Assembly (NCBI RefSeq): GCF_016811075.1
Contig: NZ_JAFBGL010000011.1
Location: 1-64,000, forward strand
Direction: 5' to 3'
DNA: 64,000 nt
Source: Oceaniferula flava
Lineage (GTDB): Bacteria > Verrucomicrobiota > Verrucomicrobiia > Verrucomicrobiales > Akkermansiaceae
The notes under the pieces are model-generated. The model was given only the letters and a program-made list of their open reading frames with translations. It made no database searches and was not told where the DNA came from. The translations under genes and the position numbers were made by a program. Positions 51,268 to 60,808 of the stretch are shown one piece after another (position 1 is the first letter of the stretch; the number at the start of each line of letters is the position of its first letter).

Positions 51268-52059
51268 ATGAAAAAAACCACCCTCCTTACCTTGCTGATG
51301 ACCACCCTGCTCTCCAGCGTGGCTCATGCCGGACTCAAAATCTACTACATCCGCCACGCTCAGGGTGGCCACAATGTGAAAAAGGAATGGCAGCAAAAAG
51401 GAGTGCCGGAGGCAGAGTGGCCGGCCTATGTTGGGAATCCGAATATGTTTACCCCTCAGGGGCTCAAGGAGGTGGTCGGAGCGACGAAAAAACTACAGAA
51501 GTATCGATTCGATTTCATCGCCAGCAGCCCACTCTGGAGGTGCCGGAACACAATCCAACCGTATCTGAAGGCAACGAAACAACAGGCTGAAATTTGGCCG
51601 AAGCTCAGAGAAGCGCCCGGCATGCGAAGCATCCTTTCCGAAGACTTGCCTGAGGTGAAGGAAGAGATCTTGAACCGTGGTAAAGCCATTCAAATCGAGA
51701 AGGACGAACAGAACCACTTTTTCCTCAGACCCGATGGCAAAAACCACTACGCCTCATATCCCAAAGGCTGCGCCGAAGAACTGAAAGTGGCCTACACGAA
51801 GCATGTCTCACAACACGTGATCGCCTTGATCGAAAAACGATTTGGAAACACCGAGAAGTCCATCTTGCTGGCGGGGCATAACAGCTCCGGGGTGTCGTTG
51901 CTCAAGCTGCTGCTCAAGGAAGAGCCGACAGGAAAAGCCCGGAGAGGCCTCGGTAATGCAACGATCTGGATGGTGGAACGGAAAGACGACGGGTCCTACA
52001 TCTTGAAAATGTATAACGACGAAGCCTACGTCACGGAGCAGCTCGAGAAGGCACGTTAA
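51268..52059 (+). CDS. Exported histidine phosphatase-family protein
   Basis: The 263-residue product has a signal peptide (about 1-21, ending AHA). The catalytic motif reads R29-H30-A-Q in YYIRHAQGGHN, where most members have RHGE or RHAE, and the second histidine is in ILLAGHNSSGVSLL. FDFIASSPLWRCRNTIQPYL supplies the conserved arginine segment. The fold is that of phosphoglycerate mutase-like phosphatases, acting here outside the cytoplasm on an unknown phosphate ester. It is transcribed away from the XylR-like gene. Confidence 0.85.
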   Translation: MKKTTLLTLLMTTLLSSVAHAGLKIYYIRHAQGGHNVKKEWQQKGVPEAEWPAYVGNPNMFTPQGLKEVVGATKKLQKYRFDFIASSPLWRCRNTIQPYLKATKQQAEIWPKLREAPGMRSILSEDLPEVKEEILNRGKAIQIEKDEQNHFFLRPDGKNHYASYPKGCAEELKVAYTKHVSQHVIALIEKRFGNTEKSILLAGHNSSGVSLLKLLLKEEPTGKARRGLGNATIWMVERKDDGSYILKMYNDEAYVTEQLEKAR

Positions 52060-52224
52060 AAAAGGGTTTCCCTATCTATGCCCAGCTGACTACTCCCCCA
52101 CTTCGTTACCAGTTTTGGTGCTTGCCATGGGATCAAGAAACCGGCAATCACTGGCTTCTGATCGGCCATTCCAACACACACATCGTATGTGTCGGAAAAC
52201 TGTTTGTCGCAACTGTTAGTGGAT

Positions 52225-54657
52225 CTAACGGTAGATGAGCTGAGTCGTCACCGAGGCGTCACGATCGGAGACAAAACGAATCCAGTAGGCTTGGAATTCT
52301 TTGGGGAATTCGTGAGTCACTTCTTGATCGATATCATCTACGGTGAATGTGCGGTAGTTCACCCAGTGGCCGGTGCCTGTGAGGTCGACCTGGGCGGTGA
52401 TGCTGCATTTTTCCGAAGCGGAAATCGCGAGTGATTTGTGATCATAGCCGGTCATCAGATAGGGATCGGATGGCTTGCCTGCTTTCACCTCGGCGTCTTT
52501 CCACGGGCCACCTTTTCCATGCGGCTTGCCGAGCTTCCAGATGTCGTCGATGGCACCGGCCCAGAGTGCTGTTTTGCCATCGTCCGAGGTGATGGTGTGC
52601 TTGTTTTGATCCGACAGATAGGTCTGTCCGGTCTGATCTTGGGCGATACCGGACATGATCAGAAGCCCTCGATAGGAACAGAAGTCGTGGATGTAGCGAT
52701 TGTGCGTGGCAATCGCGCGGAGTTTGGAAATACCGCCGGCATTCCGTGCGGGCAGTTCGTAGAAGGTGCCGTGGGCGTTGAGCAGATCGCGTTCGGTGGC
52801 GACTTCGCGAGCAATGCGAGCACTACCGAGCGGGTGTGAGCCGGTCAGTTCCGCCTTGGGAAGGCGCCAGCGTTTGCCTTGTTCATCGGTGTAAATAACG
52901 GATGCGGCATCCGTGCTGAGAGCGGCGGAGGGGATGGCGGTGTGCTGCTTGGTGTGGCTGTGAGCAGCTTGGTCATCCGTGCGTTTCAGCGTCAGGTCGT
53001 CTGCCATTTCGTAGTAGCCGATGTCCTTGCCCTGGGCATCCACGGCGGCGAACGAGAGTGTGCGTTTGTTTTTGTCACGCGCACGGACGAGACCTCCTGT
53101 TAGCTGGTCGGATGTGGCCAGACCATTGAACATGGCATCGGCTTTGTCACTGCGGCTATCCTCGTTGCGGTAGGTGAATGCGGCGGTGGCTTTGGGGAGG
53201 TCGATGTTGCTGGTGATGCGCACCCAAGTGCCGCTTTCCTCGGCTGTGAAGGCCGTGAAAACATAACCCTTCGCGGCCACTTCGATCTGCTTGAGCGGGG
53301 TCCAATTTCCATCACCTTGTTGGTCCACCTCGAGGGTGAAGGTGACCGCTTGATCCGCTTCGTGGCTGAGGTGCAGGCCACGGATGTCGTAGCCTGAGAA
53401 CAGATAGGGATCGGATGGCTGCTTGGCTTGCACGGCTTCCTTTTCCCACACCGCACCACGACCAATCACGGGGCCGAAGTGATCGAGCTGATCCGGCGTC
53501 ACAAACCAGAGGTTCGACTGCGACTGCGGAGCCGCGATTTCGCCCTTGGCTTTGCGCTTGTTGAGGAACTCGGCCTTGGCGGTGTCGTCACAGCCCATGA
53601 CAATGTGGTCGTTCCAGCGAGTGAAATCGCCGATGACTTTCAGGTAGTTGCTGCGTGGTGCGATGCCGGACGAATTGTCAGGTGTGAAGGTCTTGGGGAA
53701 TTTCCAAAACGTGCCGTGCATGGTCATCAGGTAGTCGTCCTCGCCAATGTCGCGGATGCGTGGCCACTCGGTGTTCCAACCATGGGCACCATCGTAGGAG
53801 TGGGAGCCTTTGGGCAGACGGTAAAAGGTCCAACCTTTCTCTGGCATGCGAACGCCGAGCATGAGCGAGCGGTAATCCCAGCCGACGGCCCAGATTGGGT
53901 CGGTGGCAGGGTTAGCACTGCCGTGAATGCCGCCAGGGCCAGTGATCTCGGTGAACTGATTTCGTCGGACAATGGTCCAGGCCTTGGCCTTGCCGTCCCA
54001 CTCGGCGAGCACACCGGAGGGAACGTCCGGGCGAGTTTTTGCGGCCTTTCCGTGTTCGCCGTTGTTGGAATAGATGTAAACACCCTGACCGGAATAGAAC
54101 CCTTTGCCATGGTAGCCGGGGAGGTTGGCCTTGCGTTTCTTGGTCTTACGCTGTTCGTCAGCCCAGAGTTCCTTGACCTCGAGAGATTGCACATCCACTT
54201 CGTAAATCCCCTCCTCCATCGTGGCATAGACCATTTTCTCGGCAGGCTTTGTGAGGTGCCGGGCGTTGCCAGTGAGACGACCAAACATCGCCGTGTGTGG
54301 GATAGCGCGGACTTGGCGATCGGCATCGATAATATACGGTCCGATGAACAGCTGATTGGACTCCTTGTGGATCATCCGGTTCGCCGGAGTGCCACCGACG
54401 GATTCGGGTCGGACGATTTGTTTTAAATCCGGGGTAATTTCATAGAGTTTGTCAGACGATCCTCTCGGCGCATGAGGCGCATAGGTGATGACCCAGAGTC
54501 GGTCCGCCCACGGCACAATGGCTCCCGTTCCACACTCATTCTCGTTATTGAACATCGCGAGGTGCGGGTAGATGCCGGAGATTTGTTTCGGCGGAGCAGA
54601 GTCTGCGAAGCCCGAGGATGTCAGGGCGGCGAATGCTACGAGGAGTTTAAATTTCAT
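52225..54657 (-). CDS. Large exported protein with an internal repeated beta module
   Basis: The 810-residue product has a signal peptide (about 1-18). The first 390 residues look like a beta-propeller or other repeat fold (AIVPWADRLWVITYAP, WDYRSLMLGVRMPEKGW, DYLMTMHGTFWKFP). Two copies of a roughly 100-residue module follow, at about 396-500 and 709-810: both contain KPSDPYL or QPSDPYL, then GYD, a paired strand region ending in GTGHWVNYRTF or GDGNWTPLKQI, and WVRITS or WIRFVS. No catalytic motif is recognised. It may bind or modify a glycan, given its place beside the glycan region. Confidence 0.75.
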   Translation of the reverse strand: MKFKLLVAFAALTSSGFADSAPPKQISGIYPHLAMFNNENECGTGAIVPWADRLWVITYAPHAPRGSSDKLYEITPDLKQIVRPESVGGTPANRMIHKESNQLFIGPYIIDADRQVRAIPHTAMFGRLTGNARHLTKPAEKMVYATMEEGIYEVDVQSLEVKELWADEQRKTKKRKANLPGYHGKGFYSGQGVYIYSNNGEHGKAAKTRPDVPSGVLAEWDGKAKAWTIVRRNQFTEITGPGGIHGSANPATDPIWAVGWDYRSLMLGVRMPEKGWTFYRLPKGSHSYDGAHGWNTEWPRIRDIGEDDYLMTMHGTFWKFPKTFTPDNSSGIAPRSNYLKVIGDFTRWNDHIVMGCDDTAKAEFLNKRKAKGEIAAPQSQSNLWFVTPDQLDHFGPVIGRGAVWEKEAVQAKQPSDPYLFSGYDIRGLHLSHEADQAVTFTLEVDQQGDGNWTPLKQIEVAAKGYVFTAFTAEESGTWVRITSNIDLPKATAAFTYRNEDSRSDKADAMFNGLATSDQLTGGLVRARDKNKRTLSFAAVDAQGKDIGYYEMADDLTLKRTDDQAAHSHTKQHTAIPSAALSTDAASVIYTDEQGKRWRLPKAELTGSHPLGSARIAREVATERDLLNAHGTFYELPARNAGGISKLRAIATHNRYIHDFCSYRGLLIMSGIAQDQTGQTYLSDQNKHTITSDDGKTALWAGAIDDIWKLGKPHGKGGPWKDAEVKAGKPSDPYLMTGYDHKSLAISASEKCSITAQVDLTGTGHWVNYRTFTVDDIDQEVTHEFPKEFQAYWIRFVSDRDASVTTQLIYR

Positions 54658-55012
54658 ATGATCGGTTTGATAAATCTGGGACTTTCGAAGGAAGAATGAT
54701 GGTTCTGGGACAATGAGATAGTGGCCTGTGAATTAGCTCGCTGGGACTTGATCGATGATCGACGCCGTGCTCATGATTTGAGCCCATCTACATGCATCAA
54801 TGTTGTAGCAGACCCGGAATAACACAAAAAATATTGCTTCCTTTCAGCAGCTCGCGGCCATGGTGCAGCCCCTGCAAAAAAAATGCACTTTGATGTGTTA
54901 ATCCATGTGGCCCGCAACACTCCCTTAATAGACCAATACTAGGTGTTTCATTTTAAATCATGAATATCAATCATGATCCACCCAAGCAATTGGCTACCAA
55001 CCAACAATGATT
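54658..55012. other. Non-coding gap with promoter region of a PEP-CTERM gene
   Basis: No gene is seen. The region becomes A+T-rich toward 54950 and holds an inverted repeat ATCATGA-ATATCAA-TCATGAT (54957-54977) just upstream of the PEP-CTERM start. Confidence 0.45.
54957..54977. promoter_or_regulatory. Perfect 7-bp inverted repeat before a PEP-CTERM gene
   Basis: ATCATGA and TCATGAT around ATATCAA, about 35 bases before the start at 55013. It may be an operator or a leader hairpin. Confidence 0.4.
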
Positions 55013-55663
55013 ATGAAAAACACAACCTATCTAAAATCCTCTGTTCTTGCAATGGCCACATTGGCTGCATCAGCCTCGCTGTCTCAAGCCGTCGTACTAT
55101 TCAGTAGCATCGGAACAACGGCTGGAACTACCAGCAATATTACTGATGGTAACAATGCCGGTAAAGCGCTTAATTTCGTCACGGCATCAGGAGACGACTA
55201 CTCCCTCGACACAGTTCGACTTAGCCTAAGCGGTGCTACCACAGATGAGCTTAACAACGTAAACTTAGCAATTTGGTCGGATGACGGTACTAGCGCTCCG
55301 ATCGGCACGCTTCTTAGCGATCTGTCATATACTGGGAACTCTACTGGGAACATATTTGAATTCGCACCCGACTCAGCGATTACTCTTGCAGCTAATACGA
55401 CTTACTGGGTGGCGCTTGCGAGCTTTGATAACACTGGCGAGAGCGTCGGCTGGGAAAGCTTTACAGAAGCTGCGACAGGAACCGCTAGCAATACAGCTGG
55501 CTTGTTCGCGACAGGCGGAACCGGAAGCAATCCGGGGGCTTGGACTTCAAGCTCCGGTCTGTTAAATGCTTTCGAGGTTAATGGAACCGTCGTTCCAGAA
55601 CCCTCCTCTGCAGCCCTTCTCGGACTTGGCGGACTCGCGCTCATCCTCCGTCGCCGCAAGTAA
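55013..55663 (+). CDS. PEP-CTERM protein with choice-of-anchor R-like domain
   Basis: Two ATGs, at 55007 and 55013, are possible; the second gives 216 residues with a signal peptide ending SLSQA. The body (GDDYSLDTVRLSLSG, NVNLAIWSDDGTSAPIGTLL, LAANTTYWVALASF) matches the pattern of the choice-of-anchor R domain, often found with PEP-CTERM or LPXTG tags. The tag is PEPSSAALLGLGGLALIL plus RRRK. A strong terminator follows, so the gene is probably transcribed separately from the ECF sigma gene downstream, although that sigma factor may control it. Confidence 0.88.
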   Translation: MKNTTYLKSSVLAMATLAASASLSQAVVLFSSIGTTAGTTSNITDGNNAGKALNFVTASGDDYSLDTVRLSLSGATTDELNNVNLAIWSDDGTSAPIGTLLSDLSYTGNSTGNIFEFAPDSAITLAANTTYWVALASFDNTGESVGWESFTEAATGTASNTAGLFATGGTGSNPGAWTSSSGLLNAFEVNGTVVPEPSSAALLGLGGLALILRRRK

Positions 55664-55694
55664 TCCGAGAGGGTTAACATCGATCAAGGCTCTC

Positions 55695-55731
55695 CGTCCC
55701 GCCCGCTCCATGTCGGCGGGACGATTTTATT
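55695..55731 (+). terminator. Intrinsic terminator after the PEP-CTERM gene
   Basis: CGTCCCGCC pairs with GGCGGGACG around an 11-base loop, followed by ATTTTATT. Confidence 0.85.
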
Positions 55732-55778
55732 CTGAAACTTGTGTTACCTCGCTTGCTTGGCTACACCTACCCATATCC

Positions 55779-56339
55779 ATGGATAGTTCCCACGAACATC
55801 TTGAGCTGATCAAACGCAGCCAGTCCGGCGACTTGGATGCGTTTGGCGAACTGGTGCGTGCGCATCAGGGATGGCTGCGTGGCTGGCTCCGTGGGCAACT
55901 GCGCGACTGGACCGCCGCCGATGACCTGGCGCAGGACGCATTCGTCACCGCCTTTAAAAAAATCCGAGAGTTCCGTGGCGATGGTAGCTTCGAGGCCTGG
56001 CTGCGGTCGATCGCTCACAACCACTTCCGCAATCACATCCGTAAAAAACGCGAAGACAGCATCGGTGGCGACCTTGAACTTCAGGCCTTATTGGATACAG
56101 GCGATGACGATGAGTTTGCGGTAGGAAACGATACCATCGACGCCTTAAAATTCTGCATGAGCAAGGTCAAGGGGCCGTCGAACGAGCTGTTGCACGATCG
56201 CTACGTCACCGGAAAATCCGTCCAGGAAATCGCCGCCGAACAAGCGCAGGGATACTCCGCCATCACCATGAAACTTCATCGCCTGCGGAAATCGCTGGCA
56301 AGCTGTATCGAAAACCAACTCGCCGCCGAAAACGCATGA
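55779..56339 (+). CDS. ECF-type RNA polymerase sigma factor
   Basis: The open frame extends upstream through the terminator, so I start at the ATG at 55779 (186 residues). Region 2 has DDLAQDAFVTAFKKIREFRGDGSFEAWLRSIAHNHFRNHIRKKR, a textbook ECF region 2.2-2.4. Region 4, near 135-180, has KSVQEIAAEQAQGYSAITMKLHRLRKSL. Its stop overlaps the next gene's start (ATGA), so it is coupled to a FecR-type protein, its likely anti-sigma factor. Together with the PEP-CTERM gene upstream, this is the second such locus in the window. Confidence 0.9.
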   Translation: MDSSHEHLELIKRSQSGDLDAFGELVRAHQGWLRGWLRGQLRDWTAADDLAQDAFVTAFKKIREFRGDGSFEAWLRSIAHNHFRNHIRKKREDSIGGDLELQALLDTGDDDEFAVGNDTIDALKFCMSKVKGPSNELLHDRYVTGKSVQEIAAEQAQGYSAITMKLHRLRKSLASCIENQLAAENA

Positions 56340-57922
56340 AACCCGAATCCACCGAGGAACTGATCGCCCTGCTCGTCGAAGGAGAGCTCCACACCGAGCA
56401 AGTGGCCGAGCTGAAGCAAAGGCTGCGCAAGAATCCCCAGCTGGCCGCCGAAGTCCGCCGTCAGATCGCCCTGCACGGACAGCTTAGCATTGCCTGCGAA
56501 GATGAACTGGCCAGCGAGCGGATGCAGCGGCAGATCATTAGCAAGGTGGCAGACGCGGAAGCGGAGGGTTTCACCAGCCAGGTCACGGCCCGACTCAGCC
56601 GACGCCGATCCACCCGACAAGTGCTCGCCCTGGCTGCGGTCATGGCTCTCTGCGCGACGGCTATTTTCTTCTGGAACCTCCCTTCTTTGTCCACGGAGCA
56701 GACAACCATCGCCACTCTGATGCACAGCGATGGCGTCCAGTGGCATGGGGAGCGTCTGACCGACGGAGCGGTCGTGCAGGCAGGCGACTCGGTTCGATTC
56801 GACTCCGGATTGTTAGAACTGGAACTGGCAGGTCGCGGCACCCTGGTCGTCGAGGGACCGGCGCATGTCGATTTCCCGGCAGCCGACCGCGCTGTGTTGC
56901 ATCGCGGCAGCCTGGTGATGCGAGCCACGGAAAAAGGTCACGGCTATCGGGTGGAAACCTCCCAGGGCAGTGTGGTCGATCTCGGCACGGAATTCGCCGT
57001 TTCGGTATCGGACGACGATGTGGTGGAGACCCACGTCATCGACGGCAGCGTCGAAGCGATTCCCTCGAAGGGCGAGTCGGTCACCCTGAAAAAAAACAAA
57101 GCATTCCGCCTGCACCCCGAAGGAGGAGAAGCGATCGACGCCGATGTGGGAAAATTCTACACCCGCATGCCCCCGCGCCACGATGTAGCCGCGCAGTTCA
57201 TTCACTGGAATTTTGACGATTCCAAGGGACTTCTGGCGCGCGCTCAAGGTGAACTGGGCAGATCAAATGGACAACCCAACGATCTGGTTTTCTTCGCGGA
57301 CCCTCCTGGCACCACGCCGCAATGGATCGATGGTGCGCGCGGCGCGGCTCTGCACTTTGACGGTCGCGGTGCCTATGCCGAAAGCAACTACCGCGGCATC
57401 GAGGGAGGCTCCCCACGCACCGTGAGTTTCTGGGTCCGAGTGCCCGAAGATTTCATCCTGACGCAGGGTTTTGGGATGGTTTCCTGGGGTCGAAAAGCCG
57501 ATCTCGGCGAAGCTTGGCAAATTTCCGTCAACCCACTGGTGAAAGATGGTCCGGTGGGACGCTTGCGGCTGGGACTGCACGGCGGACAGATCATCGGCAC
57601 CACCGACCTGCGCGATGGCAAGTGGCATCATATCGCCGTGGTGATGTATGGTGGCTCGCAGCCGAACGTCGGCACCCACGTGCTGCTCTATGTCGACGGC
57701 CGAAAAGAAACGGTCTCCCGCGCCGCGCTGCAAGAGGTGAAAACCCAGGTGGAAAAAGCGAAACACGGCTTATGGGTCGGGCGCAATGTCACTTACACCC
57801 TCGATAGCAAAACGATGAACACCCAAGGCGGCTTCTTCCGAGGCGCGCTGGATGAACTTTACGTCTTCGATGCCGCCCTGTCCCAGAGCGAAATTCTCGA
57901 GCTGATGGAGCGAGGCAAATAG
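56336..57922 (+). CDS. FecR-domain anti-sigma factor fused to a LamG domain
   Basis: The 528-residue product has an anti-sigma-like cytoplasmic part (about 1-92), with LVEGELHTEQVAELKQRLRKNPQLAAEV, one membrane helix (about 95-116) and a FecR domain (about 120-260), with LVVEGPAHVDFPA, HRGSLVMRATEKGHGYRVETSQGSVVDLGTEFAV and THVIDGSVEAI. Then comes a concanavalin A/LamG domain (about 290-525), with LHFDGRGAYAES and DGKWHHIAVVMYGG. LamG domains bind glycans or cell-surface ligands, so this looks like a one-piece receptor that senses a surface ligand and controls the coupled sigma factor. Confidence 0.9.
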   Translation: MKPESTEELIALLVEGELHTEQVAELKQRLRKNPQLAAEVRRQIALHGQLSIACEDELASERMQRQIISKVADAEAEGFTSQVTARLSRRRSTRQVLALAAVMALCATAIFFWNLPSLSTEQTTIATLMHSDGVQWHGERLTDGAVVQAGDSVRFDSGLLELELAGRGTLVVEGPAHVDFPAADRAVLHRGSLVMRATEKGHGYRVETSQGSVVDLGTEFAVSVSDDDVVETHVIDGSVEAIPSKGESVTLKKNKAFRLHPEGGEAIDADVGKFYTRMPPRHDVAAQFIHWNFDDSKGLLARAQGELGRSNGQPNDLVFFADPPGTTPQWIDGARGAALHFDGRGAYAESNYRGIEGGSPRTVSFWVRVPEDFILTQGFGMVSWGRKADLGEAWQISVNPLVKDGPVGRLRLGLHGGQIIGTTDLRDGKWHHIAVVMYGGSQPNVGTHVLLYVDGRKETVSRAALQEVKTQVEKAKHGLWVGRNVTYTLDSKTMNTQGGFFRGALDELYVFDAALSQSEILELMERGK

Positions 57923-57937
57923 GAGATTTCCATTTGC

Positions 57938-57957
57938 CTCAGCGCCTGTAAGCTGAG
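57938..57957. other. 6-bp hairpin at the end of the FecR-LamG gene
   Basis: CTCAGC pairs with GCTGAG around GCCTGTAA. No T run follows. It lies between the FecR-LamG stop and the pseudouridine synthase start. Confidence 0.35.
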
Positions 57958-57962
57958 CGCGC

Positions 57963-58673
57963 ATGAGGCTCGATCGCTTTCTCTTCCATCACACCGACCA
58001 CGCACGCCGCGATATCCGCCGCATCCTTGCGGCCGGACGGGTGCAGGTGGAGGGTCAGGTGGAAAAAGACACCCGCTGCGAGATCGGCGATTTCACCCAG
58101 GTGATGTTAGACGGCAAGCTACTGCGTGATACTTCTCCTGTTTACCTGATGCTGAATAAACCCGCCGGCTACCTCAGCGCCACCACCGATCCGGAACACC
58201 CGACGGTGATGGAGCTGATCAATGTGCCGGAGACGCTGCACATTGCGGGTCGCTTGGATCGCGCCAGCACCGGCCTGCTCATTCTCACCAACGACGGAAA
58301 ATGGTCGCGTCGCCTCACCGAGCCCAAGGAAAACGTGCCCAAGGTCTACCTCGTGGAAACCGCCGAGCCGGTGACCGAAGAAACCCATGACCACTTTGCC
58401 CGTGGGATCTACTTCGCCTACGAGGACCTCACCACCGCGCCGGCTGATTTGGAAATCATCACCCCGCACCAGGCGCGGCTAACAATTTACGAAGGGCGCT
58501 ATCATCAGGTGAAGCGGATGTTTCATGCGGTGGGAAATAAAGTAACGTCACTGCACCGCGAGAGCATGGGCGGCATCATGTTAGACCGCTCCTTGGAGGT
58601 CGGAAAATACCGCCCCCTGACCGAAGCCGAAGTTGCATTTTCCAGCGCCCCGCTCGATACTCCGAAGTCGTGA
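57963..58673 (+). CDS. RsuA-family 16S rRNA pseudouridine synthase
   Basis: The 236-residue product starts with an S4 RNA-binding domain (MRLDRFLFHHTDHARRDIRRILAAGRVQVEGQ). The catalytic aspartate is D99 in HIAGRLDRASTGLLILTNDG, and YEGRYHQVKRMFHAVGNKVTSLHR is the conserved C-terminal motif of the RsuA/RluB/RluE/RluF group. Length fits RsuA, which makes pseudouridine 516 in 16S rRNA; RluE/RluF specificity cannot be ruled out. It overlaps the DUF445 gene by 4 bases. Confidence 0.88.
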   Translation: MRLDRFLFHHTDHARRDIRRILAAGRVQVEGQVEKDTRCEIGDFTQVMLDGKLLRDTSPVYLMLNKPAGYLSATTDPEHPTVMELINVPETLHIAGRLDRASTGLLILTNDGKWSRRLTEPKENVPKVYLVETAEPVTEETHDHFARGIYFAYEDLTTAPADLEIITPHQARLTIYEGRYHQVKRMFHAVGNKVTSLHRESMGGIMLDRSLEVGKYRPLTEAEVAFSSAPLDTPKS

Positions 58674-59929
58674 CCGATCTCCCCAACCCACGCCTCAGAC
58701 GCATGCGACTCGCTGCGGGTGCTATTTTAGCGCTGATGGCCATGCTCTATGTTTTCGCCCGCAGCTACCAGACCCAGTGGCCGTGGCTCGAGTGGCTGAG
58801 AGCTTTTGCCGAGGCTGGCATGGTGGGGGGACTGGCCGACTGGTTTGCCGTCACCGCCCTGTTCCGCCACCCGCTCGGCCTGCCCATCCCCCACACCGCC
58901 GTCATCCCCAAGGAAAAAGACCGTATCGGCGCAGCACTCGCTCAGTTTGTCAGGGGAAACTTTCTCACCGCCGAACTGATCTGCCAGCAAGCCAAAGAAC
59001 TCATGCTGGTGCCACGCATGGCCAGCTGGATGACCCAACCAGCCAACGCTGACAAACTCGCCCAGCAAACCTTGCAAATGCTACCCACCGCACTGGATGC
59101 ACTGGAAAAAAACGACGCCCACAAGCTGCTCACCAGCAAACTCACCGAGCAGCTGAAAACGGTTCGGCCTGATGAGATCAGCGGCAAGCTGCTCGATTGG
59201 ATGCTCGCAGAACAGCGCTACCGCAAATTGTTAGCCCCTGTCCTGCGGCAGCTCTCATCCGCCATCTCGCACAACCGCGGGCGTATCGAAGAAGCCGCGG
59301 GGAACAAGGCGCCACTCAACAAGGTCCCGTTGTTAGGAAGGATATCACGCGCCATTGCCGAGGACATCTCCGAGCGAACCACCGGCAGCATCGAGGCCAA
59401 ACTCATCGCCGCCAGCGAGGACGAAACCGAGCCGCTCTGGGACATCATTGACGAGCAACTGACCGCCGCCCGGGAACAATTTTCCAACAATCCGGAACTG
59501 AGGTCCCAGCTCGAAAGCATCCGCGACCAGTGGCTGGAAGACCCTCACAGTGGCGAACTGGCCGAGCGCTTGTGGCAGCAAGTGCGCCGTAGTCTCGATC
59601 GAGATCTCCAGAGTGAGGTTCCCAAAACGGTCGATCACCTCAGCTCCATCATCGTCTCCGCCGGCACCGCCATCGATCACAACCCAGAGCTCGCGCAGCG
59701 GATTGAGAACACGCTGCTGGAAGGCATCGATCAAATCCTCACCCAGCACGGCGAGCACATCGAAGCCATGATCCGCAACACCATCGAGCAGTGGGACGCC
59801 GCTACCTTAATCCAAAAGCTCGAACAACAAGTCGGCCCCGATCTTCAGTTCATCCGCATCAACGGCACTTTGATCGGGGGACTTGTGGGAGTCAGTCTGC
59901 ACGCCATTGGCCTGCTAATCTGGCATTGA
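58670..59929 (+). CDS. DUF445-family membrane protein
   Basis: The 419-residue product starts at a GTG overlapping the previous stop by 4 bases. A membrane helix lies near 14-30, followed by GLADWFAVTALFRHPLGLPIPHTAVIPKEKDRIG, the hallmark of DUF445 (YjiN-like) proteins. A long helical, coiled-coil-prone middle follows, and a C-terminal hydrophobic segment (GTLIGGLVGVSLHAIGLLIW) anchors the end. Function is not known. It abuts the stop of the convergent UspA gene. Confidence 0.88.
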   Translation: MTDLPNPRLRRMRLAAGAILALMAMLYVFARSYQTQWPWLEWLRAFAEAGMVGGLADWFAVTALFRHPLGLPIPHTAVIPKEKDRIGAALAQFVRGNFLTAELICQQAKELMLVPRMASWMTQPANADKLAQQTLQMLPTALDALEKNDAHKLLTSKLTEQLKTVRPDEISGKLLDWMLAEQRYRKLLAPVLRQLSSAISHNRGRIEEAAGNKAPLNKVPLLGRISRAIAEDISERTTGSIEAKLIAASEDETEPLWDIIDEQLTAAREQFSNNPELRSQLESIRDQWLEDPHSGELAERLWQQVRRSLDRDLQSEVPKTVDHLSSIIVSAGTAIDHNPELAQRIENTLLEGIDQILTQHGEHIEAMIRNTIEQWDAATLIQKLEQQVGPDLQFIRINGTLIGGLVGVSLHAIGLLIWH

Positions 59930-60808
59930 TCAGCAACGCACGGCAAGCACGGAGACCTCGGAGTCATGCATCAGCCGCTCGGCATTGGTGCCGATGAACA
60001 TGCTGGCGAGCTTCGACTGCCGGCGTGTGCCCAGCACAGCGAGGTCCGCATCACTTTCATTGATGTGGTAGGTCAGTTCCACCGAGGGAACCACCGATTC
60101 CAAAATCTTGGTTGTGTGCGTAATCCCCTTCAACCTATCGGCGAAGTCGGCCAAGCTCTGGTCCATCTGTTCCTGCGTTTGCGCGCGCACTTTGGCGACG
60201 TAGGTGGCCGTGTCCGACTCTCCACCTTCCAGAGTTTTACCCCAGATATCTTTATTTGGAGGATAGATCACATGGACAATTTCCAAGAGCGCGCCGTTCG
60301 CTTCGGCTTCAGTGATTGCCTTTTCCAGAATGGTATTCGAAGACACACTGAAGTCGGTGCAGACGATGATTTTTTTGAAGTCACCCTCCTGCCAGTCGCG
60401 CACTAACAGAACATCGGATGGAACCAGACGAACGCAGCGCGAAGCAATGGTGCCTAGACGGCGTTTGCTCATATCGTTGGCCGCGATGACCAGCATCCCA
60501 GCATCGTGCTCTTTAGTCAGTCGGTCCAGCTCATCCGCAGCCCGGCCTGTGCAGACCACACACTGCACACTTTCACCCGGCACAGTGGACTCCACCAAAG
60601 CTTCAAGCTTCTCGAGAGCTTCTTTTTCCAACGCGGCCTCAGCCTCCCCTGCGGACTTGCCCCAGTGGTGTAAATGTGATGCACAGAGAACATGCACAGC
60701 AATCACCGGAACTCCCGCAGCACGTCCGGCGTGGACCGCATGTTTGAGAACATTTTCAGATGGTGACGAAAAATCGATACCGGCAATAATAGGTTGAGTT
60801 TTTTTCAT
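59930..60808 (-). CDS. Tandem universal stress protein (UspA) domains
   Basis: The 292-residue product has two UspA domains, about 1-140 and 148-292. The first has IIAGIDFSSPSENVLKHAVHAGRAAGVPVIAVHVL and the second KIIVCTDFSVSSNTILEKAITEAEANGALLEIVHVI. The second ends ADLAVLGTRRQSKLASMFIGTNAERLMHDSEVSVLAVR, an ATP-binding loop pattern. Such proteins are cytoplasmic and accumulate under stress, but their molecular task is often unknown. It is transcribed alone. Confidence 0.88.
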   Translation of the reverse strand: MKKTQPIIAGIDFSSPSENVLKHAVHAGRAAGVPVIAVHVLCASHLHHWGKSAGEAEAALEKEALEKLEALVESTVPGESVQCVVCTGRAADELDRLTKEHDAGMLVIAANDMSKRRLGTIASRCVRLVPSDVLLVRDWQEGDFKKIIVCTDFSVSSNTILEKAITEAEANGALLEIVHVIYPPNKDIWGKTLEGGESDTATYVAKVRAQTQEQMDQSLADFADRLKGITHTTKILESVVPSVELTYHINESDADLAVLGTRRQSKLASMFIGTNAERLMHDSEVSVLAVRC

